A stretch of 64,000 nucleotides of DNA from Gammaproteobacteria bacterium (GTDB taxonomy: Bacteria; Pseudomonadota; Gammaproteobacteria; Steroidobacterales; Steroidobacteraceae): contig VGUJ01000008.1 of NCBI GenBank assembly GCA_016874235.1, forward strand, positions 1 through 64,000, given 5' to 3'. Under the pieces are notes generated by a model. The model made no database searches and was not told where the DNA came from. It saw only the letters and a program-made list of their open reading frames with translations. Positions within the stretch are counted from its first letter, which is position 1. Each line of letters begins with the position of its first letter. A program made the position numbers and the translations under genes. Positions 16,157 through 25,249 of this stretch are shown here, piece by piece.

Positions 16157-17800
16157 TTACTTGCCCTTCAGACCAAGCACCCCGGGGTTCATCAGTCCCT
16201 CTGGGTCAAGCGCGCGCTTGACCGCCCGCGCGAGGTCGGCGGACTCTGGCCGCAGTGCGTCAAGGTAGGGATAGGTCTTGCCCAACTGATTAGAGGCCGC
16301 ACCGAACTCCGCAAACATCGCAACAAGCTTTTGTCTTAGTTCCTCCACCAGCGCCCTCGCCTGCGGGTTGGCATCGGGCGGGGTCAGTCGAGCCCTCGCA
16401 GCCTCGGACAAGGATCGGGCGTGCACCGGAAGCCACTCGTCTTTCCAATGAAAGACTGGCTCAAAGCTAAAAGCCGACTGTCCGATGGCGATGAGCAGAT
16501 GGCTCATCCAGACCCCCGCCTCCCTCATGCGTGACTGATACGGCGCCAGCGTGGCTTCAGCGGCCGCCATGATGCGCGACGCATCCGAATGAGCAACCTT
16601 CGCGTTGAGTGCGACCCAACGGTCTCCATCGGGATCCAGTACCGCGTCCGGCGCGGGAAACAGATCCGCTCGAACGGCACGAGGGATGGACTCCGCGATC
16701 TGCGTTCCGCCCTGGGCGTGACAGATCGATCGACAGAGAGCGAGGTCGGCCTCAAGAGCCGCCTTCGATCGTGCCGCGCAGGTCATATGCAACGAAAAGG
16801 CATTCGGCGGCAGAAACGAACGTCCCGCGAACGCGAGGGTGAGACCCGCAGCGAGACCCTTGAAGAGGTTTCGCTCCCCTCTCACGACCTTCCAAAACAC
16901 CCCGACATCATGGCGTACGCCTTTGGACAAGAGGTTCTTACGCGTGGATTCAGGATCGAACACATACGCCTCTTCAACGGCCCCGGAGCGCGCGACCGCC
17001 GACAGCGCGGCCCCGGCGGCTGCCATTCCGTCGAACACGAACGAGGCATGCCCGGTGAACCCCGGTGCCTGAATGACTCTGAAGGTCGCTTCGACTTTGA
17101 CCCCGAAGCTCCCCGAATCGTGGGTCAGAAGTCCCGTGAAATCTGGGCCGCAAGTTCGATAAAACGGTTTCGCGGCGTTGGCGAATGCCCGCTGCCCCGT
17201 TCTGAGTTCCCGACCGTCGGCAAGCACCACCGCAAGACCGAGCACATGATCGGCCGCCGTGCCGTATCGGGCCGTCCCGAAAAACAGCGCACCATTCGAG
17301 AGCCCTCCTCCGATCGTCGCTTGCGCCCCCGAAAACGTTCCAAAGAAAGGAAGCCTCAATCCGAGCGGCGTCAATGTGTCGTGAATTTGCTTCCAGGTCA
17401 CACCCGCTTCGACGGTGATGTACATGTCTTCGACATTCACTTCGAGGATTCGATTGAGCCTCGACGTATCGAGGATCACGCTCTTTTCGACGAGTGGGCG
17501 GTATCCGCCGGTGTAGGATAGTCCGCCTCCGCGCGGGATGACGGCGTACCCGCCTCGCGAGGCAGCGGCCACCATGGCCGCACACGTCGGTCGATCTTTG
17601 GGACACAGTACGGCCGCCGCGGTCACCCCCAGCGAATAGACGTCTCCAGAGTACGCCTGACGCTCTTCCTGAGACAGAAGGATCTGGTCGGACGGGAATC
17701 CTGCAAACGGAGAGGTGTTGAACTCCAATTGAGCGGCCAAGGTCGATACCTCCTGCGATCCCGCCAATGATACGTGAACGTACGGATCCGCTCTCGACAC
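16157..17800 (-). CDS. FAD-linked oxidase of the PCMH/VAO family
   Basis: This 547-residue flavoprotein has the PCMH-type FAD-binding domain. Signs are AVIPRGGGLSYTGGYRP for the pyrophosphate loop, GVTWKQIHDTLTPLGLRLPFFG and the ATIGGGLSNGA motif, plus DSGSFGVKVEATFRV. The C-terminus ends LDPEGLMNPGVLG, as in the glycolate oxidase and alkyl-DHAP synthase branch. No signal peptide or iron-sulfur motif is seen, and no partner subunit lies nearby. The substrate is a hydroxy acid, phenol or similar compound that I cannot name. The start is GTG. It is divergent from the universal stress protein gene by 55 bases. Confidence 0.82.
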   Translation of the reverse strand: MSRADPYVHVSLAGSQEVSTLAAQLEFNTSPFAGFPSDQILLSQEERQAYSGDVYSLGVTAAAVLCPKDRPTCAAMVAAASRGGYAVIPRGGGLSYTGGYRPLVEKSVILDTSRLNRILEVNVEDMYITVEAGVTWKQIHDTLTPLGLRLPFFGTFSGAQATIGGGLSNGALFFGTARYGTAADHVLGLAVVLADGRELRTGQRAFANAAKPFYRTCGPDFTGLLTHDSGSFGVKVEATFRVIQAPGFTGHASFVFDGMAAAGAALSAVARSGAVEEAYVFDPESTRKNLLSKGVRHDVGVFWKVVRGERNLFKGLAAGLTLAFAGRSFLPPNAFSLHMTCAARSKAALEADLALCRSICHAQGGTQIAESIPRAVRADLFPAPDAVLDPDGDRWVALNAKVAHSDASRIMAAAEATLAPYQSRMREAGVWMSHLLIAIGQSAFSFEPVFHWKDEWLPVHARSLSEAARARLTPPDANPQARALVEELRQKLVAMFAEFGAASNQLGKTYPYLDALRPESADLARAVKRALDPEGLMNPGVLGLKGK

Positions 17801-17855
17801 ACCTCGCGGAAACTTGTACCTATGACCTTCGCCTCATCGGGTACCCGGAAACTCC

Positions 17856-18842
17856 ATGCAGCCCCTTAAGAAAATCCTCGTCGCCATCAAAGACCTTGAC
17901 GCCCAATCGATGCCTGCCGTCCGTAAGGCGGCTCAACTTGCCAAGGCGAGTGCGGCGACTCTCGAGCGCTTCCATTCGCTCTCCGATACGATCCTCGTCG
18001 AAGCGCTGGACGCTCGTCGGGTGAGCCTCAAGGATTTCGAAACCCAACGTCTCGCCCAAACGCTCAATCGGCTTGAGGTGATCGCCAAGCGCCTGCGGCA
18101 ACACGATATTGAAGTCACCTGCGCGGCCGAGTGGGACTATCCGCCGGCGGAGGCGATCGTGCGGCGCGCACTTCGATCAAAAGCCGACCTCATCGTCGCC
18201 GAGCGCCACGCGACCAAGCATGTGGCCAAGTGGATGTTGACGTACACCGACTGGGAGCTTTTGCGCCAAGCGCCCTGTCCCGTGCTTCTCGTGAAACTGC
18301 CTAAGCCGTATCACCGTCCCGTCGTTCTGACCGCCATCGATCCCTTCCATGAAAACGCCAAGCCGGCCCGACTCGATGCGGCGCTGCTGAAAGGGGGCGG
18401 TCAGGTAGCCTCCTTGCTTCGCGGTCGCCTACACATCATGCACTGCGTCGCCCCGGCCACGTTGATCGCCGCGAACTGGACCGCCTCTCCCGTCATCGTC
18501 GACACCGAGCAGACATCGATGGCCGTGAAGCGAGCGCGCAAAGCCTTGGTCTCTGAAGTGGCGCGTCATCCCCTACCGTCGCATCGGCTGTCTGTCGTAC
18601 AAGGTTCCCCGCGCGAGGCCATACCGGCCGCCGCGAAGTCAGAGAGGGCAAGTCTCGTAGTGATGGGCGCGATGTCGCGCTCGGGATTCAAGCGCCTCCT
18701 CGTCGGAAACACCGCCGAGGCCGTCCTCGACTCGTTGACGTGCGACGTTCTCGTGATCAAACCCGGACGATTTCAGACCAAAATTCCGCGCCGCAGTCGG
18801 GGCGCGCAACTCATGGCGTTCCCATCGACGATGACAGGGTAA
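17856..18842 (+). CDS. tandem universal stress protein (UspE-like)
   Basis: The 328 residues form two UspA domains. The second has the nucleotide-binding signature GAMSRSGFKRLLVGNTAEAVLD, typical of ATP-binding Usp proteins, and ends with DVLVIKPG; the first keeps the fold (ILVAIKD at the start and CPVLLVK at its end) but lacks that glycine motif. Such tandem proteins resemble UspE and are linked to stress survival. It is cytoplasmic by sequence. The 3' end overlaps the convergent DUF4010 gene by 32 bases. Confidence 0.88.
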   Translation: MQPLKKILVAIKDLDAQSMPAVRKAAQLAKASAATLERFHSLSDTILVEALDARRVSLKDFETQRLAQTLNRLEVIAKRLRQHDIEVTCAAEWDYPPAEAIVRRALRSKADLIVAERHATKHVAKWMLTYTDWELLRQAPCPVLLVKLPKPYHRPVVLTAIDPFHENAKPARLDAALLKGGGQVASLLRGRLHIMHCVAPATLIAANWTASPVIVDTEQTSMAVKRARKALVSEVARHPLPSHRLSVVQGSPREAIPAAAKSERASLVVMGAMSRSGFKRLLVGNTAEAVLDSLTCDVLVIKPGRFQTKIPRRSRGAQLMAFPSTMTG

Positions 18843-20085
18843 GCGTGACTGCTGCGACGGCCCACATCAAAATCAAGCTCGGGGCCAGTCGGAGGACAAA
18901 ACCGCGCCCTCCCGTCACGCCCGCCATGACGATTTTTCCAATCGTGTTGGTGCCGAGCGCTCCCAGAATGGCGAGCGCACCCGCAGATTTTCCAAACTCT
19001 GCAGACTCGACGAGGCTGGCTGCGCCCACGACGGCCGAGTGAGCATCGACAAAACCGCCGAGCATCAAACCCGTGACCGCTCCGTCTGAGCCGATGGTTC
19101 GAGCCGACCACGATGCGCTCCAAAGCATGGCTGTGACCGTCACGCTAAAAACGATCGCCTGCAGCGGCTGAAACGCTCGCCCCTTGAACGACTCGAGGGC
19201 GTCGTCCGCCGCGGCACCGTCTCGGCGCAATAAGAACAGCGTGGTGCCGCCCGCGACCATGATCGTCGTCAGGGCGGGCAACAGCCACATCATGAACAAC
19301 GCTGGGTCAACGGCCGCGAGCAGGATCAACAACTGCAGCGGCGTCGCGACCGATGAAGCCATCGCGGCGCCCGCCGTCAGCAACGATTTATCGGGTTCGG
19401 CGGCCGCCCGAGCACCGAGTACGCCGATCGTGGCGCTACTTGAGATGAATCCACCGAAAAAAGCGGCCAGAGGTAAACCGCGCGCCGGGCCCAAAGTTCG
19501 AAGAGCGAGGTATCCCACGGCGTTCATCACGAGTACCAGCAGCGTCAACGTCCAAATTCTTTGAGGATTGATAAATCCGGCTTCGTCCACCGCGCGATCG
19601 GGCATCAAAGGCAAAATCACGAGACCCGAGGCAGCAAGCAGCAGGAGATCGAGCACCTCGCGATCTGACATCGCTTTACTCGCCAATTTGTGCAATGCAG
19701 GTCGCAGTGCAAGAACCAAGGCGATGACGGCGCCAATGGCGCCCGCGAGCTCCGGGAACTGAGGCGCTAATGCGCCCAGCAGATACGTCGTAAACAGCGT
19801 CACTTCGCTGGTGAGCCCGGGGTCAACGCTTCGGTTACGCCACTACGCCATCACCACGAGCGCGCCGATGAATACGGCACCGGCCACGACAATCCAAACC
19901 CCGGGAAACTGCACGGCGAGTGCCCCCGCCAGGGCAACAATGACGTGTGTGCGGAGGCCGCCCGATGAACCGACGGATGGATCGGTTTTCCGACGCTCTC
20001 GTTCGACCCCAATGAGCAGGCCGACGGCAAACGCCACCACGAATCCGGCGGCGGGTGATCCCCAGAACGGCTCGAGGAACGTCAT
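18811..20085 (-). pseudogene. MgtC/SapB-DUF4010 membrane protein gene with an in-frame TAG
   Basis: Two ORF-track entries (19843-20085 and 18811-19803) are one reading frame split by a single TAG at 19843-19845. The first part has GLLIGVERERR and SGGLRTHVIVAL, the MgtC/SapB signature. Translation past the TAG continues WRNRSVDPGLTSEVTLFTTYLLGALA, the normal family sequence, with no frame change. The joined product would be about 424 residues with roughly ten membrane helices, the family's normal size. TAC, TAT or TGG to TAG is one substitution. The downstream part could restart at GTG 19803. Options are a recent nonsense mutation, a base-call error or readthrough. Confidence 0.85.
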
Positions 20086-20092
20086 CGCCCGA

Positions 20093-21280
20093 TCAGTGCG
20101 GGGTCAGATCGAGCTCGAGGCGCAACCCCAACGCGAGCGCGTCGTCTAACCCCGGAGCACTTCCAGGGTTGAGGATGTATTGGATATCTGGCTGCAGCAC
20201 GATGCGCGGCGTGACCGGGACCCGCCACGTGAGCTCCACCACGGTCTCCTCGCGCAATAGCGCGTCACCGTCTGCCGAGGCGAGTCGTTGAGCGGGACGC
20301 CCATTTCGGGCGTAGGCGACACCGAACGCCACATGCTCCCCCTCCCGGTTCAACCACGGTCGCTCGAGCACGAGCGCCGCTTGAAGAGTGGACTCGACGC
20401 GATTGAACCGCGGCTCTGCGACGCCGACCCGCAGCATCGCCAACAACCGCCTTTCACCCGACTGCCAAACCGGACCCTCGACGAATCCGTACGCGCCAGA
20501 ATTATTGTGAGCAGCGCGAGGCGTCCCGTCCGTCAGCCCATCCAAGGTGTCGAAGGCCGCCGAATACCGCCAATGGCCGACGACCGTCCGCCACCGCCCG
20601 GTCCGGTGCTCCAGCTCGCCGACCCACAGCTCGCCTTCGTCAGCATCGAGCCTGAGGGACGCAAACTGGCGAGGAGAGTCGAGATCGTTGGGGACACCGT
20701 CGATGACAACCCCTTGCAGCAGCCATCTCTCGTCGAATCGCCAACGCCCCCGAAGCGCGAGGCCCGTGTACGGGAATATCGAGGGACCGACGACGCCAGA
20801 CTGGGCCGCATCGAGTCCGATCCCGAACGTCGAGTTGATCAACGCCCCGCCCACCTCACTGGCATCGAATTCCGTGTTGAGGTCGTAGAGACCGACCTTG
20901 AGACTGCGGTCGTCGCTGAACGGTGCGTATTCCATCCAGGCTTCAAGAAGGCGACTCGCTCGATCGGCCTCGATGTTACTGACGACGTGCGTATCGCCCA
21001 CGAGTTCGCTGAAGCTCTTGCCGTTGTTGTAGATCGCATGGATCCGCGAACGGAAACCGCCCGGACTGCCCTCGACAACGAGAATCATCTCAGCATTCCC
21101 GATAAAAGCGCTTCCCGTCGCGAGACCCCCTTCGACATTACGCCAGAAGTCTGAGGTATAGCCGAGCGTGAGATTCCAGGACCGTGCGGTATCGCCCTCC
21201 GCCGATTTAGACCACCCTTCCGCCGCGATCCCGCTCACCGCGGAGGCCACGACTGCAGCAAAGGAAAGTCGGCTTATGAT
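20093..21280 (-). CDS. OprB-like carbohydrate-selective porin
   Basis: The product of about 395 residues is an outer-membrane porin of the OprB family. It has a secretory signal (SRLSFAAVVASAVSGIAA), then alternating beta-strand sequence beginning NLTLGYTSDFWRNVEGG, and ends LRLELDLTPH. No ATG, GTG or TTG precedes the signal peptide. The listed start is ATC at 21280, six bases after GAGA; ATA at 21277 is as plausible. The first canonical codon, GTG 21250, would remove most of the signal. It sits 20 bases after the acyl-CoA dehydrogenase gene and seven bases before the DUF4010 gene. Confidence 0.75.
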   Translation of the reverse strand: MISRLSFAAVVASAVSGIAAEGWSKSAEGDTARSWNLTLGYTSDFWRNVEGGLATGSAFIGNAEMILVVEGSPGGFRSRIHAIYNNGKSFSELVGDTHVVSNIEADRASRLLEAWMEYAPFSDDRSLKVGLYDLNTEFDASEVGGALINSTFGIGLDAAQSGVVGPSIFPYTGLALRGRWRFDERWLLQGVVIDGVPNDLDSPRQFASLRLDADEGELWVGELEHRTGRWRTVVGHWRYSAAFDTLDGLTDGTPRAAHNNSGAYGFVEGPVWQSGERRLLAMLRVGVAEPRFNRVESTLQAALVLERPWLNREGEHVAFGVAYARNGRPAQRLASADGDALLREETVVELTWRVPVTPRIVLQPDIQYILNPGSAPGLDDALALGLRLELDLTPH

Positions 21281-21300
21281 GGGTGATCTCGCGTGACTTT

Positions 21301-22464
21301 TTAAAATGCGTTGAGACCCGTCAACGCCCGCGCGAGCGACAGTTGATGCACCGTCTCGGTCCCTTCGTACGTGATGACGCTTTCGAGGTTCAGGGCATGG
21401 CGAATGGGGGCGTACTCGGCAAGGATGCCGGCACCGCCCAGTAGGTCGCGGGCGTCTCGGGCAACGTCGATCGCCGCACGGCAGTTGTTCCATTTGGCGA
21501 GCGATACTTGGACGGGCGTCAGAATCCCACGATCTTTTCGACGCGCAAGTTGCAGCGACAACGTCTGTCCAACGGCGATCTTGCGAGCCATTTCGGCGAG
21601 ACGAATTTGTACAGCCTGGGTCGCGGCGAGCGATCGTCCGAACATCACGCGTTCTTTGGTGTAACGCAGCGCCTCGTCGAGACAGGCCTGAGCAGCACCG
21701 AGAACACCCCACGAGATGCCAAATCGAGCTTGGGTCAGACAGGACAGCGGTGCCTTGAGCCCGACTGATGAGCCCGGTAGCAAATTCGCCTCCGGCACGA
21801 CGACGTTGTCGAAGAACAGCGCGCCGGTCGCGGACGCACGCAACGAAAACTTTCGCTCGATTTCTTGCGTAGTGAATCCCGGCATTCCACGCTCCAACAA
21901 AAACCCGCGGACTCCCTCCTCGGTGAGCGCCCAGACGATCGCCACATCCGCAATCGGCGCATTGGTGATCCACATCTTGGATCCGTTGATCACCCAATCG
22001 CCCCCGCGTCGCCGAGCGGTCGTATTCATGTTGAGTGGATCGGAACCACCGTGAGACTCAGTGAGACCAAAACACCCGATGAGCTCGCCCTTCGCCATGC
22101 CCGGAAGCCATTGCAGTTTTTGGGCCTCCGATCCGTAGGTAAAGATCGGATACATGCAAAGCGAGGACTGAACGGAAACGAAGCTACGGATGGCGGAATC
22201 CCCGCGTTCGAGCTCCTGGCAAATGAGCCCGTAACTCACCGCGTTGAGACCAGCACACCCATAGCCGTCGATCGATGAGCCGAGTAACCCGAGCCGCGCC
22301 ATCGGCGCGATCAAGTCTTTAGGGAAACTATGATCGGCAAAATGCCGTCCGATGACGGGCAACACCTCGGCATCGACAAAACGTGCGACCGAATCGCGAA
22401 CAAGACGTTCTTCGTCTTGAAGCTCGTCGTTGATTCCGACGATGTCCAGCCCCTCATTCGTCAT
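21301..22464 (-). CDS. glutaryl-CoA dehydrogenase-like acyl-CoA dehydrogenase
   Basis: This FAD enzyme of 387 residues closely follows glutaryl-CoA dehydrogenase, which oxidises and decarboxylates glutaryl-CoA to crotonyl-CoA. Matching features are SFVSVQSSLCMYPIFTYGSE, FGLTESHGGSDP, the KMWITNAPIADVA stretch, and the catalytic Glu in SVITYEGTETVHQLSLARALTGLNAF. It ends a co-directional set that starts with the LeuC-like gene, 30 bases after the CoA-transferase. The usual pairing of GcdH with a family III CoA-transferase for glutarate use fits, but the upstream dehydratase and lyase suggest a different or broader substrate. Confidence 0.82.
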   Translation of the reverse strand: MTNEGLDIVGINDELQDEERLVRDSVARFVDAEVLPVIGRHFADHSFPKDLIAPMARLGLLGSSIDGYGCAGLNAVSYGLICQELERGDSAIRSFVSVQSSLCMYPIFTYGSEAQKLQWLPGMAKGELIGCFGLTESHGGSDPLNMNTTARRRGGDWVINGSKMWITNAPIADVAIVWALTEEGVRGFLLERGMPGFTTQEIERKFSLRASATGALFFDNVVVPEANLLPGSSVGLKAPLSCLTQARFGISWGVLGAAQACLDEALRYTKERVMFGRSLAATQAVQIRLAEMARKIAVGQTLSLQLARRKDRGILTPVQVSLAKWNNCRAAIDVARDARDLLGGAGILAEYAPIRHALNLESVITYEGTETVHQLSLARALTGLNAF

Positions 22465-22494
22465 GCCGTACTCTCCGTGATGTGAACGTTGAGG

Positions 22495-23688
22495 TCAGCC
22501 GACAACGTGACGCGACCGCAGATCGCGAATGTGTTCGACGGAAAACCCCACTGCCGAGAGCACCTCGTCGGTGTGTTCGCCCGGCCGGGCAAGTGTACCG
22601 CCCTGACTCGGTCGATGCCCATCCATCTCGATCGGCAGTATCGGCAACCGAGTGGCGCGCCCATCAGGCAGCACCGTCGGACCGAGCCCTCCGCTCGCGG
22701 CAAGATGCGGATCGTCGAACATGTCTTCCGGCTTACCGATGGGTGCAAAGGGTAACCCTGTCCGCTCGAGGATCGGGATGAGGTCCGACTTCGTGTATTG
22801 CTTGATGAGATCGCGAACTCGCGGCAACAAGGCCTCGCGTTGAGCGACACGCTGCGCGTTAGTTTTAAGAGAGTCATCCGCCGCCCATTCGGTCAATGAA
22901 AATGCGTAACAGAATTTTTGCCAAAGACCATCGGAGACGACGCCAATGAATACCTGCTCTGTATCACGCGTCTCGAAGACGTCGTAGATCGCCCAGGCCG
23001 AGATACGCACCGGCATAGGTTTGGCGGGCTGCCCGGTCATGGCCATCTGCGCCATATGTTGACCCACGAGGTAAACCGTCGTCTCAAACAACGCACTGCT
23101 CACCTTCTGCCCGCGACCGGTGACGTGACGATGCTGAAGAGCCGCCAAGATCGCGATGGCACCGAACATGCCACCCGTTACATCGATCACCGACGTCCCG
23201 GCGCGAAGCGGGCGACCCGGCGGACCCGTCATATAGGCGAGGCCACCCATCATCTGAGTGACTTCATCGAGTGCCGTTCTGTTTTCGTATGGCCCCGATA
23301 GAAAACCTTTTTCAGAGCAGTAGATCAGGCGTCCGTTGGTCTTCACCAAATCGTCGTAGCCGAGCCCGAGCTTTTCCATCGCCCCGTTGCGGAAGTTCTC
23401 GACTACGACATCCACTGCGTCGCAGAGTCGTCTCGCGATCGCAAGACCCTCTGTCGACTTGAGATCAAGACAAATGCTTTTCTTGTTGCGGTTGTACATT
23501 GGGAAGTAACCCGCACCGGAGCCGACGAGTTTCCGAGTGGAGTCACCCCCGATCGGCTCGATGCGAATCACCTCGGCACCAAGCTCGACCAGGATCGCGC
23601 CGACGGCAGGCCCCATGACCATGTGCGTAAACTCGACGATCTTGATGCCTCGCAGAGACTGCGCCGCCGAATTGACCTTGGGGCTCAT
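22495..23688 (-). CDS. family III (CaiB/BaiF) CoA-transferase
   Basis: This 397-residue CoA-transferase moves CoA from a donor such as succinyl-CoA to a free acid. The family's start is IKIVEFTHMVMGPAVGAILVELGAEVIRIEP; the presumed aspartyl-CoA intermediate residue is Asp in RTALDEVTQMMGGLAYMTG. Relatives include succinate:glutarate/hydroxymethylglutarate CoA-transferase, formyl-CoA transferase and mesaconyl-CoA transferase. Its ATG overlaps the stop of the lyase gene, and the acyl-CoA dehydrogenase follows. It probably activates the acid that the neighbouring lyase or dehydrogenase uses. Confidence 0.87.
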   Translation of the reverse strand: MSPKVNSAAQSLRGIKIVEFTHMVMGPAVGAILVELGAEVIRIEPIGGDSTRKLVGSGAGYFPMYNRNKKSICLDLKSTEGLAIARRLCDAVDVVVENFRNGAMEKLGLGYDDLVKTNGRLIYCSEKGFLSGPYENRTALDEVTQMMGGLAYMTGPPGRPLRAGTSVIDVTGGMFGAIAILAALQHRHVTGRGQKVSSALFETTVYLVGQHMAQMAMTGQPAKPMPVRISAWAIYDVFETRDTEQVFIGVVSDGLWQKFCYAFSLTEWAADDSLKTNAQRVAQREALLPRVRDLIKQYTKSDLIPILERTGLPFAPIGKPEDMFDDPHLAASGGLGPTVLPDGRATRLPILPIEMDGHRPSQGGTLARPGEHTDEVLSAVGFSVEHIRDLRSRHVVG

Positions 23689-24614
23689 GGGGCGGCCTCC
23701 TGTGAGAACCCGAGCGGCAGTCCCGCATCGGGCGTGAATCCGTAGAGATCTTCAGAGGGCAGTGCCTCTCGAAGCACCTGTCGAACCGCCATGAGTTGTT
23801 GCAGATCGATTCCGGTCCAAAGCCCCATCGCTTCCAGCATGAACACCAAGTCCTCGGTCACGATGTTTCCGGAGGCGCCCGGAGCAAAGGGACATCCACC
23901 GAGTCCACCGAGAGAGCTGTCGAAGGTGGTGATACCGACCTCAAGTCCCGCAAGCACGTTGGCAAGCCCGAGCCCTCTCGTGTTGTGCAGATGCAAACCC
24001 GACAGTGCATGTTCGCCCACTGCCGACTTCACCCGCCGCACGAGGTCACGCACCTGGGCAGGGTTCGCGTAGCCCGTGGTGTCGGACAAACCGACCTCGT
24101 CGCAGCCTGCCGACATCAGCGCGTCGGCGAGTGCCACGACGGTATCGGCTGGAACAACGCCCTCGAGCGTGCAACCGAAGGCCGTGGACAATCCCCCCTC
24201 GAATTTGGGTCGTCGATCGGCGGGTACGTCCTTCAGGAGCGTAACGATCCCCTTCACCTCATCGAGCATTTGAGCATGCGTGCGACGAACATTTTTGAGG
24301 CTGTGGCTCTCTGAAGCGGAAATGGGGATCGTGATTTTATGGGCACCCGCTTCGACAGCCGCCTCGGCACCCTTGAGGTTTGGCACCAGCACCGCCACCG
24401 TCAGACCCGGAATCCTTCTTGCGAATCGAACCAACTCTGCGGTGTCGGCGAGCTGCGGAAGGAGTTTAGCCGAAACGAAACTGCCCACTTCGATCTCTGT
24501 AACGCCCGCCGCGGCCTCAGCGGTCACCCACTTTTTCTTAGCGTCGAGCGGCATGATGGACTGAATACTTTGGAGTCCATCGCGAGGCCCCACCTCACTC
24601 ACCAGAATTTTCAT
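23685..24614 (-). CDS. HMG-CoA lyase-like enzyme (DRE-TIM family)
   Basis: The 309 residues form an HMGL-like TIM barrel. The start ILVSEVGPRDGLQSI holds the metal- and proton-handling Arg-Asp pair; later come EVGSFVSAKLLPQL, the VALADALMSAGCDEVGLSDTTGYANPAQV segment, LHLHNTRGLGLANVLAGLE with the metal-binding histidines and GLGGCPFAPGASGNIVTEDL with the conserved Cys. All match lyases that split 3-hydroxy-3-methylglutaryl-CoA into acetyl-CoA and acetoacetate. Its ATG (24614) overlaps the LeuD-like stop. A related 3-hydroxy-3-carboxy-acyl-CoA substrate, for example citramalyl-CoA, cannot be excluded. Confidence 0.87.
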   Translation of the reverse strand: MKILVSEVGPRDGLQSIQSIMPLDAKKKWVTAEAAAGVTEIEVGSFVSAKLLPQLADTAELVRFARRIPGLTVAVLVPNLKGAEAAVEAGAHKITIPISASESHSLKNVRRTHAQMLDEVKGIVTLLKDVPADRRPKFEGGLSTAFGCTLEGVVPADTVVALADALMSAGCDEVGLSDTTGYANPAQVRDLVRRVKSAVGEHALSGLHLHNTRGLGLANVLAGLEVGITTFDSSLGGLGGCPFAPGASGNIVTEDLVFMLEAMGLWTGIDLQQLMAVRQVLREALPSEDLYGFTPDAGLPLGFSQEAAP

Positions 24615-25249
24615 GTGTGCTCCGAAAGACGGTAGATCCACGGGCGTACGATGCGGTCTCGTTCGAGGAACGCGTCGATGTCAGGTTTGTTCCTGAGCGT
24701 AAGATCGATCGCATCCAGCCCTTCAAGCAGCATCTCTCGCGATTCGGTATCGAGCTCGAAACGCCAATTCACGCCCTCGCCCGCGGCAACCTGCAGCGCC
24801 TCGACGTCGACCTTCACGCGATGAGCTTGCGGATCGATGCCGACCCACGATGCGATGTCTTGAATCGCTGCGGCAGCCAGTCGTACGGGCACAATGCCAT
24901 TGCGCACGCAGTTTCCGAAAAAAATTGGCGCAAAGGACGGCGCAATCACGGTGCGAATGCCAAACTCGTGTAACGCCCACACGGCATGCTCTCGACTCGA
25001 GCCGCACCCAAAGTTCTCACCACCTAACAAGATTTGAGCCTTCGCGTAAGCGATTTGATTGAGAACAAAACTCGGATTCGGCTCTCGACTCCCGATCGCT
25101 GTATAGCGCCAACCGGCAAACAGACCGTCAGCCAGGCCAGTCTTCGAAACGGTTTTCATTTCTCTCGAAGGAATGATCGCATCCGTATCGACATTGGCTC
25201 GGATGAGGGGCGCCGCGACCGCGATCAGTTGTCGAACCGGCTCGGTCAT
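24611..25249 (-). CDS. LeuD-like isopropylmalate dehydratase small subunit homolog
   Basis: This is the swivel-domain subunit of a two-subunit aconitase-type isomerase, 212 residues. Hallmarks are ANVDTDAIIPSREMK, GGENFGCGSSREHAVWALHEFGIRTVIAPSFAPIFF and the short C-terminal domain. It looks like a full-length proteobacterial-type LeuD (LeuD1 branch). The ATG overlaps the stop of the large subunit gene. leuA and leuB are not nearby, and the linked genes are CoA-ester enzymes, so a role outside leucine synthesis is possible. Confidence 0.88.
   Translation of the reverse strand: MTEPVRQLIAVAAPLIRANVDTDAIIPSREMKTVSKTGLADGLFAGWRYTAIGSREPNPSFVLNQIAYAKAQILLGGENFGCGSSREHAVWALHEFGIRTVIAPSFAPIFFGNCVRNGIVPVRLAAAAIQDIASWVGIDPQAHRVKVDVEALQVAAGEGVNWRFELDTESREMLLEGLDAIDLTLRNKPDIDAFLERDRIVRPWIYRLSEHT

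Noticed and set aside
18811-19803. Separate 330-residue membrane protein downstream of an 80-residue MgtC-like protein
   Set aside because: Both are one frame interrupted by TAG; sequence across the stop continues the family pattern.
20093-21997. 634-residue version of the porin ORF
   Set aside because: The first 230 or so residues are the antisense-like out-of-frame reading of the acyl-CoA dehydrogenase gene; only the part from about 21280 is porin.
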